Assembly: GCA_020632715.1 (NCBI GenBank) | Contig: JACKFA010000003.1 | Coordinates: 496,001-560,000 of the forward strand | Direction of reading: 5' to 3' | Length of the DNA: 64,000 bases | Source: Deltaproteobacteria bacterium | Lineage (GTDB): Bacteria > Myxococcota_A > UBA9042 > PHBI01 | Shown: piece after piece, positions 28,987 to 36,849 of the stretch | How the letters are laid out: every line of letters starts with the position of its first letter | Numbering within the stretch: position 1 is the first letter of the stretch | Notes under the pieces: generated by a model | Told to the model about the DNA's origin: nothing | What the model saw: only the letters and a program-made list of their open reading frames with translations | The model's database searches: none | Translations under genes and position numbers: made by a program

Positions 28987-29062
28987 ACGGCCTTCAGGTC
29001 CGGCTCGCTTACATTGCTTTACATGACAGTCCCCGGGGACTGTGGCGTGAACGAGGTTCACG
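28926..29062. repeat. Tandem palindromes (right arm, inverted)
   Basis: Two good copies of the 18-bp palindrome (28962-28979 with one end base changed; 29026-29043 perfect) and one decayed copy near 28926. They are accompanied by CGCTTACATTGCTTTACAT, the complement of the left-arm spacer, and end with the palindrome CGTGAAC-GAG-GTTCACG at 29046-29062. The endonuclease stop codon lies within the repeat. Confidence 0.82.
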
Positions 29063-29084
29063 ATCCCGGGTCGGGTCGACTGCG

Positions 29085-32000
29085 TCAGTCCCCCAGCACT
29101 ACGGGGAGCGAGGCTTGGATGGGGATGGTCGCTGGCGGGTCGGTCGGGTCGAAGGCCAGGACGCTCGCCAGGGTCTGGAGGGCTCCTTCTCGGTCGAAGC
29201 CGGCGATGGCTATGAGGGCGTCGACCAGGTCGTCGATGACGAGGTCTCCCGCGATGGCGACGTCGCCGGCGAAGTCGCCTTCGAGTAACGGCCCCGAGAA
29301 GATGGCCGCCTGCACCCTCAGCGTCGCCGCCACGTTGCCGCTCGAGGGGTCCGCGATGGGGAGGGAGAGGAGCACCGGCGCCGAGGTGAACGCGGTCTCG
29401 CCCGCCTCGTCGAGCGGCACGCGCGTGACCCCGTCGAAAGGCGCGTCGCCGTCCTGGTCGCCGTCCGTCGCGAAGGCGAGGATGGGCGCTTCGCCGGTCG
29501 TGTCGATCGCCACCAGGAACGGCGGCGCCAACGACTCGAGCACCGTCCGCGCCACGTCGCTGTCCGGCTCCGCCAGCGCGAGACCGTCCGCCCGCGCCCG
29601 GTGCGTCGTGCGCACGAGGGTGCCTGCCACCGGGATCTCGCTCCCGAGCGACGTCAGCACCCCGCTCACCGCCCAGATGGCCGGCGTCGCCGCGTAGGCG
29701 TGCTCCGTCGTCGGCGGCGTCACGGTCGCCCCGTCCCCCATGGCGAGGCTCCCGCCGAGCCCCGGGAGGTCCGGCCAGGCGATCTGCGCGGCCACGCCGG
29801 GGTCCGCGAACGTCGGGCCCACCTCGAGGCGCGGCCCGTCGTCCTCGTCGCCGGCCAGGATCGCCGCCACCTCGGCGTCGCGGTTCAGCCAGTAGGTCAT
29901 GAGGTGCGTCTTCGTGTGCACGCGGTACGGGTACGTCGTGCCGTTGTCGACCGCGGTCTCCGGCGTGAGCCCGCCCCCGTACTCCTGCGCCGCCGGGTAG
30001 CGGTACATCGCCTCCCGCCGCCGGATGACCGCCTCCGCGCCCGCGAGCGCGGACGCGGCCTCGGCGAGCGGCGTCGTGACGGCCGGGTCGTCCTTCGGCG
30101 CCGCGCGGAAGGCGAGGATGGCCGCGTAGAGGCCGTGGGTCTGGTGCGCGCGGAGCGCGTCGATGGCGACGCCGTCGCGGAGCTCCTCGAACCAGCGGAC
30201 GCCCTCGTCCGGGACGTCGGCGCGGACCGCGTCGAGGCGGGCGAGGAGCGCGTCCCAGCGCTCGGCGAAGGCGGCGAGCGCGTCGAGGTCGGTCTCCGCG
30301 AAGTGCTGCGCCTGGGCGTCGCTCCAGCGGAGCACGCGCTGGAACGCGACCTTCACCGGGCGGAACTCGAAGCCCGTGACCGCGGCGATCTCGTCGCCCG
30401 GGTCCTCGCCCGCGAAGTAGGCGTAGAGCCCGCCCGCGCGCCCCTCCCAGTCGACGGCCGTCAGGAAGGTGTCGACCTGGTCGGCCATGGCGGCGTCGAG
30501 GACCGCGGCGGCCTCGCGGCTCGCGGCGCAGCCGTCGGGCCAGGCGGCGACGGGGCAGAAGGGCTCGACGAGCTCGGCGACGACCTGGTCGAGGCTCACG
30601 TCGACGTCCCAGTGCCAGAGGCCGACGGCGTAGTCCTGCTGCCAGTAGCCCCACTCGTGGCCGCTGTCGAACATGCGGTGGTCGTAGAGCGTGCCGCCGC
30701 CGCGCGACGCGAGGAGCGGCGTCAGGAGCTCGATGTCGCGCCGGCGGGCCGCCATGTAGAGCGGGAGCCAGACCGGGACGGTGTTGTCGAACGAGAGCCA
30801 CCAGCTGCCCTCGGGGAACCAGACGAGCGGGCGCCCGGCCGCCGACGCCTCCTCCATGAGGCAGAGCTTGTGCGCGAACGAGACCTGGTTGTAGACGCGC
30901 GCCGGCCCCTCGAGCGGATAGAACATGACCGTGTGGACCTTCGCGGCGAAGCGCGGGTCGGTGTGGAAGGCGAGGTCGTAGTAGTCGGCGACGCCGTCGT
31001 CGTTCGTGCCCGGCGGGCAGCCGAGGTCGTCGTAGTGCGCGACGGGCTGCGAACCGCTGATGTGGTCGTTGACCTCGACGACGACGTCCGGGCGGGCGGC
31101 GAGCGCGGCCTGGCCGGCCCAGTCGATCCACTGGACGGTCTCCTCGTCCGGGGTGGTCGTGAACTCGGTCGGGCCGAAGTGCACGCCGAAGGAGTAGGCG
31201 TCGGGCGCGTTCGCGAGCGCGTCCCGGACCTGCGTCTCGATCTGCTCCTTCACGGGGACCGGGCTCGTCGGGTCGATGGTGCCCGAGGCGCCCTGCTGCT
31301 GGTTGTGGAGGGTGATGCCGGCGCCACCGCGCTGGCCGGTCAGCGCGCGGAAGGCGGCGAGCTCGGCGGCGCGCTGGGCGCGGGAGGCGGCGCTCGCGGC
31401 GGAGCGCCCGGCGCCGCGGAAGAGGTCGCCGCGGTTCGCGATGATCCAGTCGTTCACGCGCTCGGCCTCGTCGATGGGGAAGGCCGCGTCGCCGAAGGAC
31501 TCGAGGTGCTCGAGGGGGTGGGCGCCGTGGAAGGTGTAGGAGCGGTGCGCGAAGTCGGGGGTGAAGAGGCCCGTCTCGGGGTCGCGCGCGGAGATGGCGG
31601 TCGCGGCCTTGGCGCGAGCGCGGATCTGGGCCGGCGGGAGGCGCGGGAGGAAGGTGTCCTCGGGGTGGTAGAAGCGGGCGCCGAGGCGGCGGAGGGCCTC
31701 GTAGACGGCGTACTGGCGGGGGAGGGGGCCGTCGCCCGCGGTGTAGACGAAGGTCGCGCCGAGCGAGCCGTCGCCTAGGTGGTTTCGGTGCGTGCCCTCG
31801 TCGACCGCGCGGAGGACGTAGGCGTCCTGGGGGGCGCCGGCGAGGACCGAGGCGGGGACGACGTCCGGGGCGAGGCGCTGGGCGTCGACGACGAGGACGA
31901 GGCCGGCGCCGTGCTCCTCGGCGAGGGCGGCGCGGGCGGCCGCGTCGAGCGGGCCGGGGACGCGCACGACCTCGGGGGCGACGCCGGTCAGGGTCGCGAG

Positions 32001-32234
32001 GAAGCCGGGGGCGTCGGTGGGGACGACGCGATCGGCGAGGAAGCGGTCGAGCGCGGGATCCTCGCCGGCGGGCGGGGCGAGGACGACCACCGCGCCGGCC
32101 TCGATGACGCCCGTCGCGACGGGGGGCGAGGAGCCGCCTCCGTCGGAGCAGGCGGGGAGGGCTGCTGCGACGAGGGTGAGGGCGAGGGCGAGCGCGCTGA
32201 GGTGGCGCGCGGCGATGGTGTGAATGACGTTCAC
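29085..32234 (-). CDS. Large secreted lipoprotein with glycosidase-like N-terminal architecture
   Basis: A 1,049-residue protein. The GTG at 32234 is preferred because GGGAG lies 6 nt upstream; an ATG 27 nt earlier has no site. The signal peptide ends at the lipobox ALPAC, followed by SDGGGSS. About residues 40-200 include DAYVLRAV, GATFVYTAGDGPLPRQYAVYEALRRLGARFYHP, a layout like the N-terminal domain of alpha-glucuronidases and DUF4838-type proteins. A likely barrel follows (YSFGVHFGPTEF, VVVEVNDHISGSQP, RPLVWFPEGSWWLSFD, HEWGYWQQDYAVGLWHWD). The last about 150 residues look like a beta domain. Polysaccharide handling is plausible but unproven. It ends the minus-strand lipoprotein run. Confidence 0.85.
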   Translation of the reverse strand: MNVIHTIAARHLSALALALTLVAAALPACSDGGGSSPPVATGVIEAGAVVVLAPPAGEDPALDRFLADRVVPTDAPGFLATLTGVAPEVVRVPGPLDAAARAALAEEHGAGLVLVVDAQRLAPDVVPASVLAGAPQDAYVLRAVDEGTHRNHLGDGSLGATFVYTAGDGPLPRQYAVYEALRRLGARFYHPEDTFLPRLPPAQIRARAKAATAISARDPETGLFTPDFAHRSYTFHGAHPLEHLESFGDAAFPIDEAERVNDWIIANRGDLFRGAGRSAASAASRAQRAAELAAFRALTGQRGGAGITLHNQQQGASGTIDPTSPVPVKEQIETQVRDALANAPDAYSFGVHFGPTEFTTTPDEETVQWIDWAGQAALAARPDVVVEVNDHISGSQPVAHYDDLGCPPGTNDDGVADYYDLAFHTDPRFAAKVHTVMFYPLEGPARVYNQVSFAHKLCLMEEASAAGRPLVWFPEGSWWLSFDNTVPVWLPLYMAARRRDIELLTPLLASRGGGTLYDHRMFDSGHEWGYWQQDYAVGLWHWDVDVSLDQVVAELVEPFCPVAAWPDGCAASREAAAVLDAAMADQVDTFLTAVDWEGRAGGLYAYFAGEDPGDEIAAVTGFEFRPVKVAFQRVLRWSDAQAQHFAETDLDALAAFAERWDALLARLDAVRADVPDEGVRWFEELRDGVAIDALRAHQTHGLYAAILAFRAAPKDDPAVTTPLAEAASALAGAEAVIRRREAMYRYPAAQEYGGGLTPETAVDNGTTYPYRVHTKTHLMTYWLNRDAEVAAILAGDEDDGPRLEVGPTFADPGVAAQIAWPDLPGLGGSLAMGDGATVTPPTTEHAYAATPAIWAVSGVLTSLGSEIPVAGTLVRTTHRARADGLALAEPDSDVARTVLESLAPPFLVAIDTTGEAPILAFATDGDQDGDAPFDGVTRVPLDEAGETAFTSAPVLLSLPIADPSSGNVAATLRVQAAIFSGPLLEGDFAGDVAIAGDLVIDDLVDALIAIAGFDREGALQTLASVLAFDPTDPPATIPIQASLPVVLGD

Positions 32235-32291
32235 GCTGGCTCCCGGGTGCGGCCGGAGCATAGCGGAACCGGCGCGACCGGCGCGAGGCCG

Positions 32292-33563
32292 TCAGGGACC
32301 GGGGGACAAGCAGCCGTGGTAACCGCTGTAGCCCTCGAAGAAGCCGCGGTGGACGACGCCGCAGCCGGCCGTGAGCGCGCCGCTCGCGCCGTCGTAGGTG
32401 GCGAGCTCCCAGAGGTCGCCTACGACCATGGGCGTCGGCCCGCACTCGCTCACGACCGCGCCGCGGAGCCGCACGCGGAGGGTCGCGAGGGCGAGCGGGA
32501 ACCCGCTGTCGGCGAAGAACGTGGCGCCGAGGTGGTAGCGCTCGGGGCCGGGCGTCGTCAGGTGGATGAGCTCGGGGCCGAGGCCGTCCTCGTCGTCGCC
32601 CGTGGCGAGGTAGGCGGTGCCATCGTCGGGGAGCTCGGGGGTGCCGCGGGCGACGGGGTTCGTGAAGAAGGCGTCGAGCTCCTGATCCTGCCAGCCGACG
32701 GTTCCGTCGTCGCGCTCGCGGGCGAGGTGGACGTCGAGGTCGGTCCCGACGCTGCAGCCGTGGTCGGTCTCGTCGGGATCGGCGGGCGTGCGCCAGGTGA
32801 GCTCGACCTCGAGGTCGACCGGGTCGACCACCTCGAGGGTGCGCTCGCCGAGCGCGACCGCGCCGGTGGCGGTGGTGAGCTCGAGGGTGACGCGCCAGGG
32901 GCCGCCGGTGTCGGGGGTGAGGCTCATGACGCCGCGCAGGCCGGCGACGGGGACGAGCCGGGCGCTGCCGCCGGCGGGCGGGGTGATCTGCCAGCGCAGC
33001 GCGTCGTTCGCGAGGACGCAGCTCGTGTGGGGGTGGAGGTGGACGGCGCGGCGGGCGAGGAGCGTGGCGTCGCCGTCGACGGGGCGCTCGACGCCGCCGG
33101 CGATCGGCGTGAAGAGGTCGATCTGGACGTGGTCGTCGAAGTCGCGCTTCGGGACGATGGGGATCTGGAGGGCGCGGTCACCGTCGTAGCGAACGACGAC
33201 GAAGCCGCCGAGGGTGCAGTCGCGGGCGCGGAGGACGATCTCGCCGGACTCGCCGGGGGCGAGGCGGTCGGGGAGCCCCTGGCGCACGAAGTCGAAGGGG
33301 CCACCGGTGACGGTGATCGCGTCGATGACGAGGTCCGCGTCACCTCGGTTCTCGAGCGTGGCGGTGGCGGCGGCGAGACCGTCGAGCTCGACGCGCGCCG
33401 GGGTCGCGATGAGCGGGTCGGGGGCGAGGGTGTCGGCGGAGAGCGCGTCGGCGGCGCCGTCTCCGGGAGGTCGGCCCGCGTCCCCGCAGCCGGCGGCGCC
33501 CGCGGCGAGGAGGGCGAGCGCGACGGCGAGGCGGGCGCGTGGTCGGGTCGGGCGTGGGCTCAT
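32292..33563 (-). CDS. Lipoprotein, paralogue 5 of a tandem family
   Basis: A 423-residue protein, ATG at 33563 overlapping the previous gene's stop (ATGA). A lipobox (AAGC) follows a short signal peptide, then an Asp/Ala linker. About residues 48-135 look like an ASH/choice-of-anchor-D immunoglobulin-like domain (ATATLENRGDADLVIDAITVTGG). A middle beta domain follows, and then the family C-terminal domain, here diverged: VELTWRTPADPDETDHGCSVGTDLDVHL, DGLGPELIHLTTPGPERYHLGATFF, VGDLWELATY. The ending is Gly/Tyr/Cys-rich (GYSGYHGCLSPGP). It is the most diverged of the five paralogues. It should be anchored in a membrane with the body exported; function unknown. Confidence 0.85.
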   Translation of the reverse strand: MSPRPTRPRARLAVALALLAAGAAGCGDAGRPPGDGAADALSADTLAPDPLIATPARVELDGLAAATATLENRGDADLVIDAITVTGGPFDFVRQGLPDRLAPGESGEIVLRARDCTLGGFVVVRYDGDRALQIPIVPKRDFDDHVQIDLFTPIAGGVERPVDGDATLLARRAVHLHPHTSCVLANDALRWQITPPAGGSARLVPVAGLRGVMSLTPDTGGPWRVTLELTTATGAVALGERTLEVVDPVDLEVELTWRTPADPDETDHGCSVGTDLDVHLARERDDGTVGWQDQELDAFFTNPVARGTPELPDDGTAYLATGDDEDGLGPELIHLTTPGPERYHLGATFFADSGFPLALATLRVRLRGAVVSECGPTPMVVGDLWELATYDGASGALTAGCGVVHRGFFEGYSGYHGCLSPGP

Positions 33564-34525
33564 CGGGTGGGCTCCGCCCAGGGCAGCGGATACTCGTGGA
33601 TGACCGCGGCATCGTTCGTCGACATCGTGCCCTCGGGCCAGGTGATGGTCCCGACCTCCCAGAGGTCCGCGTCGTAGAGCGGCTCCCCGACGAGCTCGCG
33701 CACGACCTCACCGAAGACGACGATCCTGATGGTCGGCACGGAGGGACCATAACCGTGGTCGTCCCACACGTGGACGCCGACGCGGTAGTCCCCGGCCTCG
33801 AGCTCGTAGGCGATGATCGCCTCGGGCCCGGCGCCGTCGACGTCGTCGCCGAGGTGCTGAGGATCGTCGTCGATCGTCGGATCGAGGCTGCCCCAGTTCG
33901 GTTGGCTATGGCGCCCGTAGCAGTCGCCCTCGGGATCGAACCACACCGCGCCCGGGCGGAGCAGGTGGAGGTCCAGGTCCGAGCCGGCGCTCGGGCCCTC
34001 GTCGGTCTCGTTCGGGTCGTTCGGCGTGCGCCACGTGAGCTCGACGCGGAGCGCCTCGAGCCTCCTGACGGCGACCGTCGTCTCGGCGGGGACGCTGGTC
34101 CCGCCGTCGTCGTCGCGCGCCGTGAAGCGGAAGGTGTAGGTGCCGGCGACCTCGGCCGTGAACGTGACCTCCGGCTCGAAGGGGCCGCGTGAGAACCCCG
34201 CCTGGGAGCCTGGCGGCTGGCGCACCTCCCACTGCACGTCGGTGACCTCGCAGTCGGCGCGCCCCGCGAGGTGGAGGCGCGTCCCCGTGAGGACCTCGCG
34301 CCCCTCCGCGACGGCCATCTCGGCGAGGACCCCCTCGCACGGCCCCACGCCGTACGGCGGCGCCGTGTCGACTACGGCGGTGTCGGCCTCGTCGGCCGTG
34401 TCGGCGCTCACGATCGCGTCGCCGCCGGCGTCCTCGTCCGCGGCCGGCCCGTCGCCCGCAGCGCAGCCGGCCGCGACGAGCCAGAGCCCGACGCACGACC
34501 ACCCCGCGACACGTCGCGCCGTCAT
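33560..34525 (-). CDS. Lipoprotein, paralogue 4 of a tandem family
   Basis: A 321-residue protein. The ATG at 34525 overlaps the upstream TGA; the longer open frame upstream of it is antisense read-through. The lipobox VAAGC is followed by an Asp/Thr/Ala linker. About residues 62-150 form a PKD-like domain (VLTGTRLHLAGRADCEVTDVQWEV, EVAGTYTFRFTARDDDGG). The shared C-terminal domain follows: LTWRTPNDPNETDEGP, SDLDLHLLRPGAVWFDPEGDC, NWGSLDP, VDGAGPEAI, YRVGVHVWDDHGYGPS, DLWEVGTI. It lacks the ASH-like domain found in three of the other paralogues. Both ends are joined to neighbours by 4-bp overlaps, so translation is coupled. Confidence 0.87.
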   Translation of the reverse strand: MTARRVAGWSCVGLWLVAAGCAAGDGPAADEDAGGDAIVSADTADEADTAVVDTAPPYGVGPCEGVLAEMAVAEGREVLTGTRLHLAGRADCEVTDVQWEVRQPPGSQAGFSRGPFEPEVTFTAEVAGTYTFRFTARDDDGGTSVPAETTVAVRRLEALRVELTWRTPNDPNETDEGPSAGSDLDLHLLRPGAVWFDPEGDCYGRHSQPNWGSLDPTIDDDPQHLGDDVDGAGPEAIIAYELEAGDYRVGVHVWDDHGYGPSVPTIRIVVFGEVVRELVGEPLYDADLWEVGTITWPEGTMSTNDAAVIHEYPLPWAEPTR

Positions 34526-35487
34526 GGCGCCCCGAACCACGGCGGCGGCGAGAAGTCGTGGATGACGTCCGCGCCGCAGCGCCCCGCCGTGGCCCCGTCC
34601 GGCCAGGAGAGCGTCCCCAGCTCGATGAAGTCCCGCTCGCCGATCGCCATGTCCTCGCACTCGAAGACCAGGACCCCGTACAGGTACACCCGCACCGTCG
34701 CGTAGGACGGCGCGAAGCCGTGGGCGTCCCAGGTGTGCACCCCGACGCGGTAGACCCCCGCCGGCATCACGTCGGCGTTGATGTTCTCGGGGCCGGCGCC
34801 GTCGTCGTCGTCGCGGTCGAGGCTCCGGTCGTCGGTGACGGGCCCGCCCCAGCTCGGCGGGACGCAGCCGCCCCAGAAGCAGTCCACGCCGTCGCTATCG
34901 AACCACGCGCCGCCGGGCGCGAGCAGGTGGAGGTCGAGGTCGGCGCCCGCCGCCGGTCCCTCGTCGGTCTGGTTCGGGTCGCTCGGCGTGTCCCAGACGA
35001 GCTCGACGTGGACGGCGTGATCGGGGGTGACCGTCACGGACGCCTCGGCCCGCTCGGACACCTCGCCGTCCATCCCCGTCACGACGAGCCGAAACACGTA
35101 CAGCCCGGCCACGTTCGCCTCGAACGTCGGGTCGGGCGCGGTCGCCGACGGCAGGAACACCGAGCGCGACCCGACCGGCTGCGCGACCTCCCACTGATAG
35201 CGCGCGATGTCGCCGCACGAGAGGCTCCCGATGAGGTGGAGCTTCGTCTGCGGGACGACCTCGAGCCCCTCCAGGACCTCGATCCGCGCGGCGAGCCCGT
35301 CGCAGGCGGCGTCGTCGGCGTCTCCGGTCGCGTCGGGCGCGGTGTCGACGGCGTCCGCGGTGTCGCTCCCGGTGCCCACGTCGGCCCCGACGTCGGTCGG
35401 CCGCACGGCGTCCACGTCGACCTGACAGGCCGCGAGCGTCCCGCAGACGCAGAACGCCACCGCCGCCGCGACGCTGTCGGCCCTCAC
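34522..35487 (-). CDS. Lipoprotein, paralogue 3 of a tandem family
   Basis: A 321-residue protein, GTG at 35487 overlapping the previous stop (GTGA). The lipobox TLAAC is followed by QVDVDAVRPTDVG and an Asp/Thr-rich linker. The PKD-like domain contains VVPQTKLHLIGSLSCGDIARYQWEVAQPVGS and NVAGLYVFRLVVTGMDGEV. The C-terminal family domain contains VELVWDTPSDPNQTDEGPAAG, DLDLHLLAPGGAWFDSDG, DDDDGAGPENIN, YRVGVHTWDAHGFAPSYATVRVY and FIELGTLSWPDG. An extra Cys pair (DCFWGGC) lies where the other copies have YWHN. Like paralogue 4 it has no ASH-like domain. The sequence shows nothing about its ligand. Confidence 0.87.
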   Translation of the reverse strand: MRADSVAAAVAFCVCGTLAACQVDVDAVRPTDVGADVGTGSDTADAVDTAPDATGDADDAACDGLAARIEVLEGLEVVPQTKLHLIGSLSCGDIARYQWEVAQPVGSRSVFLPSATAPDPTFEANVAGLYVFRLVVTGMDGEVSERAEASVTVTPDHAVHVELVWDTPSDPNQTDEGPAAGADLDLHLLAPGGAWFDSDGVDCFWGGCVPPSWGGPVTDDRSLDRDDDDGAGPENINADVMPAGVYRVGVHTWDAHGFAPSYATVRVYLYGVLVFECEDMAIGERDFIELGTLSWPDGATAGRCGADVIHDFSPPPWFGAP

Positions 35488-36773
35488 GGCTGCTGATCGT
35501 AGGGCGGCGGGAGATAGAAGTCGTGGGTGATGGCTTCATCACCACACGAGCCCGACACGACGAGCCCCGGCATCGTGACCGTGCCCACCTCCCAGAGGTC
35601 GCCCGGCGCGAGCTCGACGTCCTCGCACGTGAACACGAGCGTGCCGTGGGCGTAGACCCGCAACGTCGCGAAGGACGCGCCGAAGCCGTGGTCGTCCCAG
35701 TAGTGGACGCCCACGCGGTAGGCCCCGTCGGCGAGCACGTCGACGTTCATGTTCTCGGGCCCGGCGCCGTCGGTGTCGTCCCGGTCGAGGCTCGGGTCGT
35801 CGTCGACGAGGGGATCGATCGACCCCCAGTTCGGCTCCGCGTTGTGCCAGTAGACGTCCCCCGCCGCGTCGAACCAGTCCGCGCCGGGTCGCAGGAAGTG
35901 GAGGTCGAGGTCGGAGCCGGCATCGGGCCCGTCGTCGGTCTCGTCCTCATCGGCCGGCGTGCGCCAGAGGAGCTCGACGTGCAACTGCTCGTCCGGCGTC
36001 ACCTGCACGCTCTTCTGCACGCGCTCGACGATCTCCCCGTCCTCACCCCACATCGTGAGCTCGAGCTCGTAGAGCCCGGCCACGTTGACCTCGAGCGTCG
36101 GCGCCGCGACCGTCGCGCTCGGGATGAACACGGCGGTCGACCCCACGGGCTGCGCCACGGTCCACTCGTAGGCGACCACCGCGCCGCCGCATGACGGGCG
36201 CCCCTCGAGGTGCAGCCTCGTCTGCGGGATGACCTCGTCGCCCTCCGCGATCGTGATCGCGTCTGCGCTGGGCTCTCCCGCCTCGATCGGGATGACGAGC
36301 TCGCCGTCGCCGGGCGAGTAGGTGAGCCGCGCCTCGCCGGCTGTGACGCCGCATGCGCTCGCGGGCGTGTGGTCGATGGTGAGCGCGAGCGTCTCCCCTG
36401 GAGCGAGGGTGCGCGGGAGGTGGTTGTCGCCCAGCGTGAAGGGCCCGGTGAGCGTGGCCTGGCTCACGTCCACGGCGACGCCGCCGGTGTTCTGGATCGA
36501 GACGGTGCGCGACATGGTCGTGCCGACCGCGCCGAGCCCGAACTCACAGCGGAGCGGCGCCGCTTGGAGCCGCGCCGCGGGCGGCTCGGCGGTGTCCTCG
36601 GCGTCTGCGCCGGTGGTCGTCGCGGTGTCGCCGGTCGCGGTCGTCGCGTCCGTGTCGGTCACGCGCCCCGAGTCGACGTCCACGAGGCAGGCGGGGAGGG
36701 CGAGCATCGCCGCCGCACACGCGGCGAGCGCGAGGCGGGCGGACCGGAGGCGTTGGCTTTCCGTCGTCATCAT
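35484..36773 (-). CDS. Lipoprotein, paralogue 2 of a tandem family
   Basis: A 429-residue protein, starting at ATG 36773 (ATG 36770 also in frame) behind AAGGAG. The lipobox is LPAC. An ASH-like domain lies at about residues 68-160 (RTVSIQNTGGVAVDVSQATLTGPF, APGETLALTID). It is followed by the PKD-like domain (VIPQTRLHLEGRPSCGGAVVAYEW) and the family C-terminal domain, which is a near-consensus example: VELLWRTPADEDETDDGP, SDLDLHFLRPGADWFD, YWHNAEPNWGSIDPL, DGAGPENMNV, YRVGVHYWDDHGFGAS, DLWEVGTVTMPG. The gap of 76 bp to paralogue 1 is the only non-overlapping junction among the first four genes and could hold a second promoter. Confidence 0.87.
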   Translation of the reverse strand: MMTTESQRLRSARLALAACAAAMLALPACLVDVDSGRVTDTDATTATGDTATTTGADAEDTAEPPAARLQAAPLRCEFGLGAVGTTMSRTVSIQNTGGVAVDVSQATLTGPFTLGDNHLPRTLAPGETLALTIDHTPASACGVTAGEARLTYSPGDGELVIPIEAGEPSADAITIAEGDEVIPQTRLHLEGRPSCGGAVVAYEWTVAQPVGSTAVFIPSATVAAPTLEVNVAGLYELELTMWGEDGEIVERVQKSVQVTPDEQLHVELLWRTPADEDETDDGPDAGSDLDLHFLRPGADWFDAAGDVYWHNAEPNWGSIDPLVDDDPSLDRDDTDGAGPENMNVDVLADGAYRVGVHYWDDHGFGASFATLRVYAHGTLVFTCEDVELAPGDLWEVGTVTMPGLVVSGSCGDEAITHDFYLPPPYDQQP

Positions 36774-36849
36774 CGTTACCGCTCCTTGGTCAGGATACCG
36801 GGGATTGGGGCGGCCGGAGCGGATCCGTCACGAAAAGCGCGCGCCGTAG

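Larger units (their letters stand above)
26793..29062. mobile_element. HNH-endonuclease element bounded by long mirrored palindromic arms
   Basis: A 2,270-bp unit around one endonuclease gene. The left arm (26793-27281) and right arm (28661-29062) are inverted copies of each other at the level of block order and much of the sequence. From the outside in, each has a GTGAAC/GTTCAC palindrome, an 18-bp palindrome repeated in tandem followed by ATGTAAAGCAATGTAAGCG, and then a three-hairpin module inside an outer stem. No short target-site duplication is obvious at the ends, and no transposase of a known IS family is present. The mirrored ends and the nuclease gene suggest a mobile unit; this is inference. 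Confidence 0.6.

Noticed and set aside
27502..32445. A 1,647-codon minus-strand frame spanning the endonuclease gene and the large lipoprotein
   Set aside because: It crosses the real endonuclease gene antisense and the real lipoprotein in another frame; its composition is Arg/Pro-rich throughout.
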